DNA of 64,000 nucleotides from Leucocoprinus leucothites (lineage: Eukaryota > Basidiomycota > Agaricomycetes > Agaricales > Agaricaceae). The position numbers were made by a program, and so were the translations under genes. How positions within the stretch are numbered: the stretch's first letter is position 1; each line of letters begins with the position of its first letter. The stretch spans positions 1,364,001 to 1,428,000 of the forward strand of contig JAACJO010000004.1 in assembly GCA_013368445.1 (NCBI GenBank), written 5' to 3'. Below, one piece after another: positions 35,622 to 46,100 of the stretch. The notes beneath the pieces were generated by a model. That model was given only the letters and a program-made list of their open reading frames with translations. It was not told the DNA's origin and made no database searches.

Positions 35622-36017
35622 TGCATTTGATATAGGAGAGCACTGCCGAGCAGCAGCGAGTCACAAGAGAAGCTGGGAGAAAAAAGCTGAAGCATGCCGT
35701 GACCAAGCAGATTGTGATGTCGAACAAACAAATTAAGTAAGTGACAGAAACCCTCAGGTCCAGATGCGAGTACTGTAACGATTCGATCGTTGATCGTGGA
35801 CTCGGACTTGCCCAATTGTGAAATAGTCTATTTGCCCGGTTACGAGTGAGAGATGGAAAGCCAAACCGACGTGTGCAGTATAGATTAGGATATTAGGGAT
35901 ACAAATCAGAACATCATAGCTATACAAAGTACCAATACACAGATCTAAGAGGACATAAACGAGGTGATCCAAAACAAAAGGGAAAAGAGAGAGTGAACAA
36001 ATAAATCGTAAATTGTG
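35622..36017. other. Intergenic, 396 bp
   Basis: 5' flank of the YEATS gene and 3' flank of the first C2H2 gene. Nothing recognisable. Confidence 0.4.
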
Positions 36018-36855
36018 CTACTTATCCTGATGAACAGTTTTCACATGACGCCGGAAAGTAGACTTCGCGGTGTACTCTTTTCGGCAATATGGGCAACGAA
36101 AAGGCTTAATGCCGAAATGTGCATTCATGTGGCCTGGAATAAAGCAAGTTAATGATTGCTCTTAGTGGTGAATTCAAGGGACAAGACTCACTAGTCAGGT
36201 TGTGCTTGGCAGTCAACTTGGAACCGCACATTTCGCAGATATATTTAGCCACCCGTTTTCTCCTCGCCGTCGCTGCGCGTTGGTTGGCAGGCGATGTAAG
36301 CTGTGGCGCTGCGTATGAGCATTCGGGAGAACATTCCGCGTTAGACTCGGGAGAGTCATTGCGTTCCATCCTCATGAACGTCCCCTCGAGTGCAATATCC
36401 GCATACATTCGGGTTTCTGGTGATCTAGATGGATCCCGCTCCGGGGTGTAGGCGAACCCGGTAGAGCCATGAGCACCAGTGCCAGAGGGCGGAGGGCCAC
36501 CATTCTCGAATGGCTGAGAAAACTGTTGAAAATTGGTGTATCCATGCGTGGGTATGCATGATCCGGGCTCATACGTGGAATATGCGGATGTAAGAAGATT
36601 GCCCTGAGTCATAGGTCCAAATTCTTGATTGGGAGGCGCTGGCACATAGTGCAAGTTATTGCCAGTAAAGCCACCCAACGCAGGCGAGTCAACACCACTG
36701 TTTCGCGTGTCCTTTCTCTCCTGTACTGATATATAATTGCTGGGGGCGGGCTGAGGTGGGAGAGACATAATAGAGGTCGAATTTGATGGCTGCTGAGGCT
36801 GATGAAGATGAATGGACCTCGAAGAAAAGTTGGAGGGGATATGTGAAAAATCCAT
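36018..36855 (-). CDS. C2H2 zinc-finger transcription factor (paralogue 1)
   Basis: Two exons (36192-36855, 36018-36133) give 259 residues from MDFSHIPSNF. An upstream in-frame ATG at 36987 would add 44 residues that look like leader sequence. The body is Pro/Ser/Tyr-rich and disordered. Two C-terminal fingers follow a basic stretch (ARRKRVAKY): finger 1 CEMC-x12-HMNAH and finger 2 CPYC-x12-HVKTVH, both complete. A phase-1 intron cuts finger 1 just after KHNLT. The paralogue at 38134-39690 has the same layout and intron site. Expected to be a nuclear DNA-binding regulator; targets are unknown. Confidence 0.8.
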
Positions 36856-38133
36856 TGGTGTCGAGGGGAAGAAGAGCTCCAGAGGCTTTGAAATACAAGT
36901 ATAATCCTGAGTGCTGTGGAGGGTGTATGAGCAAACAGATCGGAGAGAGAGTACGTTCACGGCTTGCCTGAGATTAAGATATTGCATAAACAGGAGAGAT
37001 CGAACTGAGAGTCCGGGTTGGAGATTCAGCCCTTTATGGAGTATCCGTTATAAAGAAGAGAATAACCCATAGCTGTGAAAGTCGTTTTTCAAGAGATTGC
37101 AAGGCAGTGAATATCCCGGGCGCTTTAGAGACACGTTGAAGCCAGGTGAAGATACGGAGGGTGAACGAACGGATTCCGTCATTGGCGTGCAAAATCAGCC
37201 AGACAATCCATTGGGCAGTGTATCCAGGAGATGTAACAATCTTCGTCAACCAAAAAAGGCGCTTCGGTACAAGCCTCGCGTGAAATACACGTGTTGAGAG
37301 AGAATTTCGACTATGGAACCCAAAGCCTCAAACAGTCATATCCATTTAGCGCTTTCATATAGAGAACAGTCACATAGGCAGGCCGATACACAGAGATTTT
37401 GGTTATGCGATGGTAGCAATGTGAGTGTTACGGAAAGAACTGGGAGGACGGTTCAGGGGTTTGTTTGGCCTGCCAGTGCAAAGTGTGAGTCAGTGACCCA
37501 TATGTCTATTTTTAGAAATAACCCTATTGATTTTAGAGAAAACACGAAGGTTTTGTCGGATTAGGAACAGCCTGACATCCGGCTTCCATGGACTTTACAG
37601 GCGCTGGACCCGATTGATTTGTTGAAATCTCTCTGGCCTGACCACTTCGGCCAACCCCCAGATGGCAAAACCTATGTGCACACGTGCTTACAGCGAGGAT
37701 ACTTGGATTTCGAGTTGGACGTCCGTCATGAAACTTTCATCAACACTGCATTGCCTCAAAACACTTTGACCTCTTGATGGCAGCAGTAATGACATATACA
37801 CGCAAGAACTCTGTGCACGAGTTAATTGCTGGACGCAATGAATAATCCTACGGCGGCTTTATTAAAGTGGCTCGGCTGAGGGCCAGTGCTTCAATGCGAC
37901 GTCATTAAAGCGCTAAACCCGCCAGTCGTGCCGTATAGTTTGTCGATATCGGAAGAAAGGAGATGAATAACCAATCAAACGGTTTCAATAGATAGTCAAG
38001 TGTCTATTTAAACAAACGCTACAGCTAACGAAGGGTATATTCAGAACAAAGCTACAGGTTAAGGTTGCCACAAATGAATAACAAACAAGCAAGTCATCTC
38101 CCTCAGAGGGGCGGATAGAAGAAGCGGAAATGT
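36856..38133. other. Intergenic, 1.28 kb between the two C2H2 paralogues
   Basis: Promoter side of paralogue 1 and 3' flank of paralogue 2. Short frames such as 37313-37564 (+) show no domain or conserved feature. Confidence 0.45.
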
Positions 38134-39690
38134 CTACCCACAAGGCCCGCTTGAGGTACTGAAGCTGTTTCGACAGCGAGATTTATGACGAGTGCGTGTG
38201 TGCGGCGTCGTGAAGGATTTACCACACCTGTCACAGGAATAATCGCGTCTTCCCATATGCGCAGCGATGTGGACTATCCAATACACTCAAAATTAGACTA
38301 AAGTCAGAATCCCGATTAGGCACGCACATTGCAAGTTCTGCTTGGTAGTTAACTGCTGGGAGCAGATATGGCACTCGAATACCTTAGCCCCATCACGATT
38401 CCTTCGTTTCTTCTCTGCAGCCTTAACAACAGCCTCGGAAGCAACATGTGCTCGGAAGCCATGGCTCACATGGGCGGTGAGTGACGAGGGGCCTTGCCCT
38501 GCGCCTGCATCTCCAGTAGGAGAGTGGAGGGACGTTGGAGGCAGGTTCTTCTGCCAGTGCGAGCGCTCAAGTACATCAAGATTACCTTGATGGTAGACAA
38601 AAGTGGGGCTTCGACCTTGATCATCTGTCAGCGACACAGCATCAGCGGGACGGCCTGCATTCACGAAATCCAAAGATAAATTCAGCTGAGATTTTTGCTG
38701 AAGATCCCATGTGTATGCAGGCTCATAAGTGCCCTGTTTAGGAACGCTAAGGAAGCAATTTGAAGTATTTGAGCCTGTGAGGTCGGGCGTAGCAGAGGGA
38801 TTGATACGGTCGGCCGGAAGTAAACGAGTGTCACTGACTGCCCGCTTTCGGGACGGGTGCCCCACAGTATCAGAGTGTGAAAGACTCGAAGATCGAGATT
38901 TGCGTTGATGCGATGAGGCATAGGGGCCTTGTTGACGGTGAGTATTAGTAGATGCCCATATCCTATCCTTCTCCAGACTGGAAGGGCCTTGAATGGGTGT
39001 GCTATTTATAGTGCTATGATCGGAGAACCCCGAAAGTAACTCAGGGTCGATCACAGAACCAGGGGAAAAACATTCGGTGTCGATGGCAAGGCCTTGTTCA
39101 GGTCGATAAGTTCTTTGCATTGCGAGGGTGTGCTCTGGGTGACTGATGAACTCGATCCGTAACAGTTGGAGAACGTCCCTTACCTGATTTATCGCCAGTA
39201 AAAGAGGTATATTTTGCTCCCCCGCCTCGGAGCCAGACAGGGCCGACACCGTCCAACGAGTCCCATTGTCCACTGAATTCAGGCGGTTCAACCTTACATG
39301 TCATATTGGTCCGGTATCCTGGCCCAGAGCGTACTACTGGAACTGGATAACCAGATCCCCCACTGCTGTGATTGGCCAAATTAATTTCCCCTAGCCCTTG
39401 TATCAAAGCTGTGGAGGTGCCCAAATCATCCACCGCTGGCGTAACTGGACTCTCTGCAGAGTGGAAGGAGCCTGTCTCGACATCGGACGGGAAATCTTCA
39501 GAGTGAAACCGTTTCAGAGGAGGAAAAAAAAGGTGCTGTACTACGTACCGTGACCGTCTGGAATAAAATCTGAAAGAGGGCTGTTACTTGCACTCGGATT
39601 TGGGCTCCGGACGGGACCCCAGCCGAATGCAGCCCTTTCGCCTTCCTCGGGGTTGATTAGGTAGAACGAGTACTGAGAGTTACTTTCCAT
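38134..39690 (-). CDS. C2H2 zinc-finger transcription factor (paralogue 2)
   Basis: Four exons (39549-39690, 39184-39471, 38328-39092, 38134-38273) give 444 residues starting MESNSQYSFYLINPEEGERA. The middle is Ser/Pro-rich and disordered. A basic segment (VKAAEKKRRNRDGAKVFE) precedes two fingers: CHIC-x12-HIAAH, then CDRC-x12-HKSRC, a CCHC variant where Cys replaces the last His. The last intron interrupts finger 1 right after KQNLQ in phase 1, exactly as in paralogue 1. Exon 3 begins at 39092 (acceptor CAAG), which gives the only acceptor phase that fits the GDKS donor. Likely a DNA-binding regulator. Confidence 0.8.
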
Positions 39691-42518
39691 TGTCCTACAA
39701 CAATGGGAGCGGGATGTTATGTTTGTGAAGAGAATGAACGCCGCAGCCGCTATATACTAGTGACTATGGATGTTAATCCAGCAGCAGAGTACGAGAACTG
39801 GTCCCAAGGTTCAGGGCTGTGCTCGGAAAGCTGTTGGATAGTTAACAAGTCATAGCTGTAACAAGCGCTCGTTGCTCATAAGGGATATATCGTAGTAAAA
39901 ATATCGAGAATATTCCATCTTATTCAATACCCTCTAGAATGAAGCCGAAAATAGGAGAACACTAGTAACAGCGAGCGACCCGTGCCCAAAGGATACCAGG
40001 CAAAATCACATTCCCCAGTCTTGGAGGTTTTCCCGTTAACGTCTGCATGAGCTTGAGTCTCATTGCTGTTTGTTTTTCATTTGCTGTTGTTGAACCCACA
40101 AAGACCCGACCGCAGTGACAGAATTCTGTCAACAAAAAAAGACCCACGATAACCTCAGAAACTAAAATGGGTGTCCTTGTACTCAGGAACTCTGCATCGG
40201 GGAAAGGGGCAGTGCCGTGAGAATGCCTGGAAAACAAAAGGAACCGAGAAGGGGCGCGGGAACTCATTTACATATCTAATCAGGCTTGGCCATGAGGCTC
40301 GCAACATGGGGCGCTACATACCCAATACTCAGTGACATCGTAAATGTGTCTATGTGCCGAGAATAGGGTATTACAGCAAGAAGTTGCTTCCATCTTTTAA
40401 TAATAACGTCTTTTGTCCCCCGTGATTATGAATTTAACATCTGGACATGAGCCAGGGAAGTGGCGGATGTTGAGTTAATTAAATCGTACAACCACCTGAA
40501 CAGATTCACAAAAGTGCTAGGGAAATGTCAGAGTAGCTTATGTCTAGAATTAATATGCAATAATATCCAAGGCTGTTCATCCAACCCCGCCTTCAGCCCG
40601 AGCCAACGCTCCGCTGTTAATCTCACCTTGTGCTGCTCAAACATTTTGTCCTGGCTTCCGGGTTCCCAAAGACCGTCGTTCCTTCCCACAGAAAATAGAG
40701 AGCCATACGAGTTCTTTGGATGATAATCAAGTTAGTAGTGATAGCGCAACATTCCGTGTCAGTCCCGAGGAATAGAGAAGTAAGAAAGCTGTGTCTATGT
40801 CAGATTACATTCGGCAACAAAAATTGATATTCTGGGGGCCGATTTGACAGGGCAACGACAAAATCTTAGTCAGGCTTTTAGGAGAGTTATCTATTCATCT
40901 CTGGCTGATTCGTGTAATGAAGGTATATGACTGCCCGCGAATCCGACGAACGGATTCTCGGAGACTAGGTACTGTATCACAGCGGGGCGTCGTTATATCC
41001 ATAAGCCGACACAAATCGATATATCTAGTAGAGTCATAAGCAATGGTTTTCCAAGGACTCGGTTCGAGGTACGGCGTATTGAACATCATAGTAGGTCCGA
41101 GAGAAAGCCCGTTTGTTTCCTGTTGCGACTAGATAATCTAGCAGAAAGAATTTAGCTCAATGAAGCATCGCGGTAAAGTCTTGACCCACTCTCCGCATAC
41201 AACCTGTCCGTCCCATTCCTCCGCTTTGGGATCAGTTCCCGTGTCATGAGGATGTACGACCACCGCCGATCTGAATACCAAATGGACATGAAGCCACGGG
41301 AGAATTGATACGCACGACGGCGGACTCGGCGAATCTAACAATTCGTGTGTCACAAGTCGAAAAGTTGGCAGATCTGTCCTGATTGGTAAAGGTAATGTAA
41401 TAATAAAGTGCTGTGAGTTAGGAGACCGCAGAAAGTATCGGATGTTGCATGTGCTATGCACACCCGAGCGTATCCGAGCTATCCATATCGTTTGAGGAAG
41501 AGGGAATACCGACATTATCGCCGAGAACGGTAAGCTGCTGTCAGGGCAATTCCGAAAGATTGGCAATGAATAGTGAAATTGAATGCCTAAGACACGGAAA
41601 ATTTGTATACCGTTGTAGCTAGTGCGAATGCATCGTTTGGTGCAACTGCAAAGGATAGTACAATCTGGAGCCGGTTGCCTGGACTGGTGAAGGCAGTAGT
41701 GGGGCAAACACCATTTGACCCTGGTATACTGGCGATGAGTCCTATAACTGCACTAGGAGCTCTATTCGCCGCTTGGATGTGATGTTAGAGAAGCAACAGA
41801 TCAAGATAAGCGGACCCCAAAGAGCAGAAATGTATTACTCTGGTGTTCGAGAGGGTACAGCCTGGCGACTCGGCGAGCGAGAGCTGGAGCTTCCCATCAA
41901 CGACAAAAATGTTTTTGTTGCGGATTTGGAAACCGAATGGCAACCGCTTGGTATTGGTTAATGAGCGTGTTATCTCCTGCGAGATGGCCGCTTTCTTCTG
42001 GAAAGTTGTCCCTCGATGGTGGGTAGTAGAGGTGATGTATGATGGCCAGCAGCGGTGACAGAGAACGTGGTTGCCACCATAAAGGCAGTGAGAACAAGAG
42101 TTTGATGAACATATCAGAAACGAGCGGCAAGTAAAAGGAAGCTTTGTGGCAATCTGGGGGCTGTAAACGGGCGCTGAATGGTAGAGCGCTGAGGTCATTA
42201 GTGCAGCACGGCTTTTATGCCATGAATGTTTGAGGGGTGAACCGTGAACGTCTATTAGGGAGGCTAGTCGCGGGGGCGGATGCGCGCGACTGGCATGCGG
42301 CTAGAACAGGACGGCGTGGGCCTCTTTGCAAGGAGATAGGGCGCAGAGAGAATGATATAAATCCTGTGCAGGTGATGGTTGGCAGGTTGCACTGCCACTT
42401 TGCGTGACCTTGGAGATGTGACAAAATGGTTTTCTGACTTTCTGACCTTGCTCTCTCTTCACCGTCGTGGACAACCAGCTCAGCTGTTGCCGACTAACTT
42501 GAATATTCTACGCCCTCT
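39691..42518. other. Gene-poor 2.8 kb stretch
   Basis: No gene can be supported. A 101-codon minus frame (39962-40267) has one hydrophobic segment but no family. Minus frames at 41785-42198 and 41138-41707 are long for chance but contain scattered Cys and no conserved motif, and I could not link them with credible introns. The end of the stretch is the promoter of the next gene and has a TATAAAT at 42356. Confidence 0.4.
42356..42362 (+). promoter_or_regulatory. TATA-like box upstream of the Ser/Thr-rich surface protein
   Basis: TATAAAT about 157 bp upstream of the ATG at 42519. The distance is long but compatible with fungal start-site scanning. Confidence 0.3.
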
Positions 42519-43740
42519 ATGAAGGTGCAGCATTCTCTCCTTTGGCCATGTATCTTCGCTCTTGTTTTTTCAAATACCGCATTGGCCGCCCATGATCGTC
42601 GTCAAATACTTCCTACAAACACCCCTCCCCCAAACCCTTCCGGCACCCCAGGGGCCTCTAATACCGACACTGCAGTTCCTACTCAGACCTCAGCTACTCA
42701 GAATACACCTCCACCAGTTACTACAGGTGGTACAACGTCAACAACCCAGACTACCACCTCCACCACGGCCGTTACTACCAGTGGTACAACTCAGGTTGAC
42801 ACCACGAGCGCCCCTCCTGCTACCGACACCAGCGTATCTACTCCTCCAGTTACTCCAATTGTATCGGAATCAATAGGCACCGATGGGTCGACCGTCACCA
42901 TCACGAGCACTCCATCTCCTTCTGCTACTGAGCCCGCCCCATCAAACTCGGCGGCGCCAAGTGATAGTGACGATGGAGGCGGGCTTTCAACAGGCTCAAT
43001 CATAGGCATGTCTGTCGCAGCTGGTGTTGCGGTTATTGGTATTGTCGGCTTCTTTGTGTGGAAGTTCACCAGAAAGAGGTTTTCCGATTTTGATGACAGT
43101 GAGGAAATCGCTCTGCTGCGCAGAAGACTTTTGCTTACTTCGGTATCCAGATGAAGCCATTAAGTGGCCTGAACTCAATGCCCAGTCTGGAGATGTTCCT
43201 GGCACTCACGCCCTGCCTGCAAGAGATACAGGTCGCTCTGGTTTTGACACTGGCTCAGAAGCAGATTTGTCACGAGTCAATTCCGCATCCAACTACTCCA
43301 CACCAGACTTTGGCACTACTGGTTCGGACCCTTATGCTGTGCCGCCCTTGCCCCACCTTAATCCTAACCAACCATACCGGGACGATCCCTCTGGTGCTTC
43401 AGGATTCTATGACCCATACAGAGGTCCAGTGCCCGGCACACTTGAACATGGTACAGGTGACTGGCAAACTGGCGAGGCATATCCTATGACGCAGTTCGGC
43501 CACCCGCAAGCCCGCGCCAGCCCTGCGCCGGACTACATATCGTATGACACAGGACGTCAGAGTCCAGCTTTGTACGGAAGAGGTTCACCCGCTCCTCAGG
43601 TGGCGTACGGTGGTAGAGTTTCACCTGGACCACAAGTCGCGTATGGGGGGCAGGCTCCCCCCGCTCTACATGCAGCTTACTCGGCAGGACGAGCATCGCC
43701 AGGACCTAACCCTGCCTATGATGCGTACGGTGCACGGTGA
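42519..43740 (+). CDS. Single-pass Ser/Thr-rich membrane protein (Mid2/WSC-like sensor architecture)
   Basis: Two exons (42519-43098, 43151-43740) give 389 residues. A signal peptide (1-23, CIFALVFSNTALAA) leads to about 130 residues rich in Thr, Ser and Pro, which would be heavily O-mannosylated outside the cell. One membrane span (about 157-181, IIGMSVAAGVAVIGIVGF) is followed by basic stop-transfer KFTRKR and a 200-residue cytosolic tail. The tail has short Tyr/Pro/Gly repeats, such as PQVAYGG twice and RASPAP/RQSPAL variants. The layout matches wall-stress sensors, but no conserved Cys domain is present, so function is inferred from architecture only. The next gene also has a Tyr/Pro-rich tail. 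Confidence 0.82.
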
Positions 43741-44178
43741 TGATGCGACGGATTTTAGAGGGGGGAATTGCAACATGGACCTCGAAAATGGACGCAGCAT
43801 TGCATTTGACGTTTTTTTCCCCTCCCTAATACTAGTCACTTGAGATTTCGTTTAGTATATGGCCAATGGCCTCTTCCTCTGTAGATCTGATGTCCAGAAT
43901 GCTGTCACGTTTTTCTTGCATTTCACTCGTTTACGCTATACCAGATTGCATACGCTAATGTAGCAGGATGGAATCCATTATTGATTTTCTGACATTACCT
44001 GTCTTGGCGAGCGTGGCTGTGCTGTTGATATCATTGTTGGACTCTGCTGCAGTGCTGGGCTAAGCTTGCCTCTGACCTTGTCCGCAGTTCGCAGCTCTTA
44101 CCCCGACTTGCACGACTTTGCCATCACGACTCCTCACGCTTTATATTCTGTGGTTTACCTTGATTTTACGCCCTCGCC
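43741..44178. other. Intergenic, 438 bp between the two membrane-protein genes
   Basis: 3' flank and promoter in tandem. TTTATATT near 44140 is a weak TATA candidate about 40 bp before the next ATG. Nothing else is seen. Confidence 0.4.
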
Positions 44179-45792
44179 ATGTCCCTCCTAGATCGCATAT
44201 CCGATGCCTTTGCGAAACTTGTTCCATCCCAAACTTCCAAGCCACCAACGTCCATGTCGGGTGGTATCAGCAACACTCATGGTATGGGTGCTTTTCAGGA
44301 TGATGTGAGTGTTTTTTTCATGTCACTACACTCCCGGCGTCATTGTGCATTGGTCTCCTTGAGCTGTTTTGTCTCCATGGGAGACACGCTGTATAAGCTT
44401 CTAGGCGTCTTGGTTCCCATCTCCCTCATTTACGTAATCCTGCTATGTTGTCTTTGTGCACGAGCATTGTATGGGGAATACTTCCAGCCAGCTCGCCTTC
44501 CTGCTTTTCATCCCAGTCTTGACGACGCTCTGGATATGGGTCCGCAAAAACGTCCTCGATCTGATCGTGCTTCACTCTTACTGACCCGCCTTCAACTAGA
44601 TGATCGTTTCCAAACCAACCATCGTCTTCCATGTCTCGCAAATATTCTTCAACTTCCTCGCAATGGCGTGTTTCGCTAGCGTCGCATCCTTTCAAGCCAA
44701 ATTCCATGTTGGTCCATGTACGTGTGATACACCTTCCGCAGGCGCATCGTCATGCTGACTGCAAGTTCAACAATCCCGCAGCTGGCCTCACGGGATTCAC
44801 GTTGTTTGTCACAATTGCGGGCATGTTCCTATCAGCATTTATGCTCTTTGTCCCCGTCATCTATGAAAAGTACGACAAGTTTGCTCGGTTAGCTCGTGCC
44901 CTCAAGGAGGTGCGCGTCGGGTTTATTCTCACGAGTACTGGAACAGTGTTCAGTTTGTTGATCGCGTGAGTCTGCCTATCTTGGCTTGTTCCCAAATTCT
45001 CGCTGAGACTTTGTCACGCAGTTTCATCGTGACTATCTCAGCGTGGACTCAGCCAGGCTGCAAAAACCCTGACAATGATCCTCATGCAGAACCTCTTGGT
45101 GATGATTTTAAGAATGGCCTGTCCGGATGGTGTAGCACCAAGAAAGCCGGAGGTATTTTCCTTTGGTTAGCTTTTGGTAGGTTCTTGACCTTCATGCGAC
45201 CTAAATCATCCCCTTATCTATTTCAGGTTTCTGGGCAGCCTCCTTTGTTTACCTCGTCATGCAGTGGAGGTCAGGTAAACTTTCGGGGCCACGTGATCCA
45301 CCTTTTGTGCCTCCCGTGGAACATCATGATCTCGAGGAGGGGGAAGAAGAAGAGGGCTACACCTCAATACCTCCCATACGAGAAAACACTGCCAATGGAT
45401 CATCGCCCAGTACTCGCTACGATGCCCCCACTGAGCCCAATCCATTCTCCGACCACAACCAATACTCCGCCCCCTCACCCTCTGGCTATGCCCCACCATC
45501 AACTCAACCTATGGCTGGTCGCCCAAGCATGGACGCTTACGGCGCATTCTCGGATCCTGCACCTTCCGGCTTTGGTACAGCCTCTCCAGGCTATAGCTCA
45601 GCTTATGGCACTGCTTCTCCTGCGCGCACAGCAATTAGTGGAGCGCCAGTCATCCCTGAACAAGACCTTGGCCCCCGCGTCAGCAGAACGATGCAATACG
45701 CTGACCCCTACGCTGCTGTACATGCGTCTGTATCTGGCCAGCAACCACCCATGTCACCTCCAAGCTATGAAAACTATACTGGATACCGGTGA
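44179..45792 (+). CDS. Four-pass MARVEL/SUR7-like membrane protein with long Tyr/Pro-rich tail
   Basis: Core exons 44600-44717, 44782-44965, 45022-45176 and 45227-45792 close in phase and encode 340 residues from MIVSKPTIVFHVSQ. Exon 2 is preceded by a typical 3' splice site (TACTGAC, then CAACTAG), so a first exon 44179-44304 (MSLLDRISDAFAKLVPSQ, strong Kozak CGCCATGTC) probably joins across a 295-nt intron, for 382 residues in all. Four hydrophobic spans alternate with conserved loops (YEKYDKFARLARALKEVRVG, SAWTQPGCKNP, LSGWCSTKKAGGIF). The cytosolic tail has GFGTASPGYSSAYGTASP-type repeats. Probably a plasma-membrane organiser. The first junction is uncertain. Confidence 0.72.
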
Positions 45793-46100
45793 GGATGTGT
45801 GTATAGATAGATTTGTTAGCTGTTCACCTGGACTTTTACTTTTCGTTCTTTAACTCACTTTTTTCACTATACCACCTGTAATACATACATCTGACCGTTG
45901 TAATATTGCTGGTCATTTTACTCGAATGGCTTGGAATGCATAATATATTGTCATAGAGTAAATGGGGTAAAAGCGATCCAAGACCACTGGTGTGATATAT
46001 ACACGATAGATAGACGACACACAAGATGGAGAAAAGAATAAAAACAAGATGACATTGAGTCCTTCACTTCTCCACAAACAGGCAGTATACAAGATGTCCT
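45793..46100. other. Intergenic, 308 bp between convergent genes
   Basis: AT-rich shared 3' flank. Nothing recognisable. Confidence 0.4.

Noticed and set aside
37313..37564. 83-codon + frame upstream of C2H2 paralogue 1
   Set aside because: No domain and no exon partners. Lies in probable regulatory DNA.
39962..40267. 101-codon minus-strand frame with one hydrophobic stretch
   Set aside because: Too short and featureless to call without transcript or conservation evidence.
41138..42198. Minus-strand frames of 189 and 137 codons as a spliced gene
   Set aside because: No intron pair joins them in phase with good sites, and no family motif is recognised. Mentioned only as unexplained.
45287..45302. 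E-box CACGTG
   Set aside because: Lies inside coding exon 5 of the MARVEL-like gene and does not suggest regulation.
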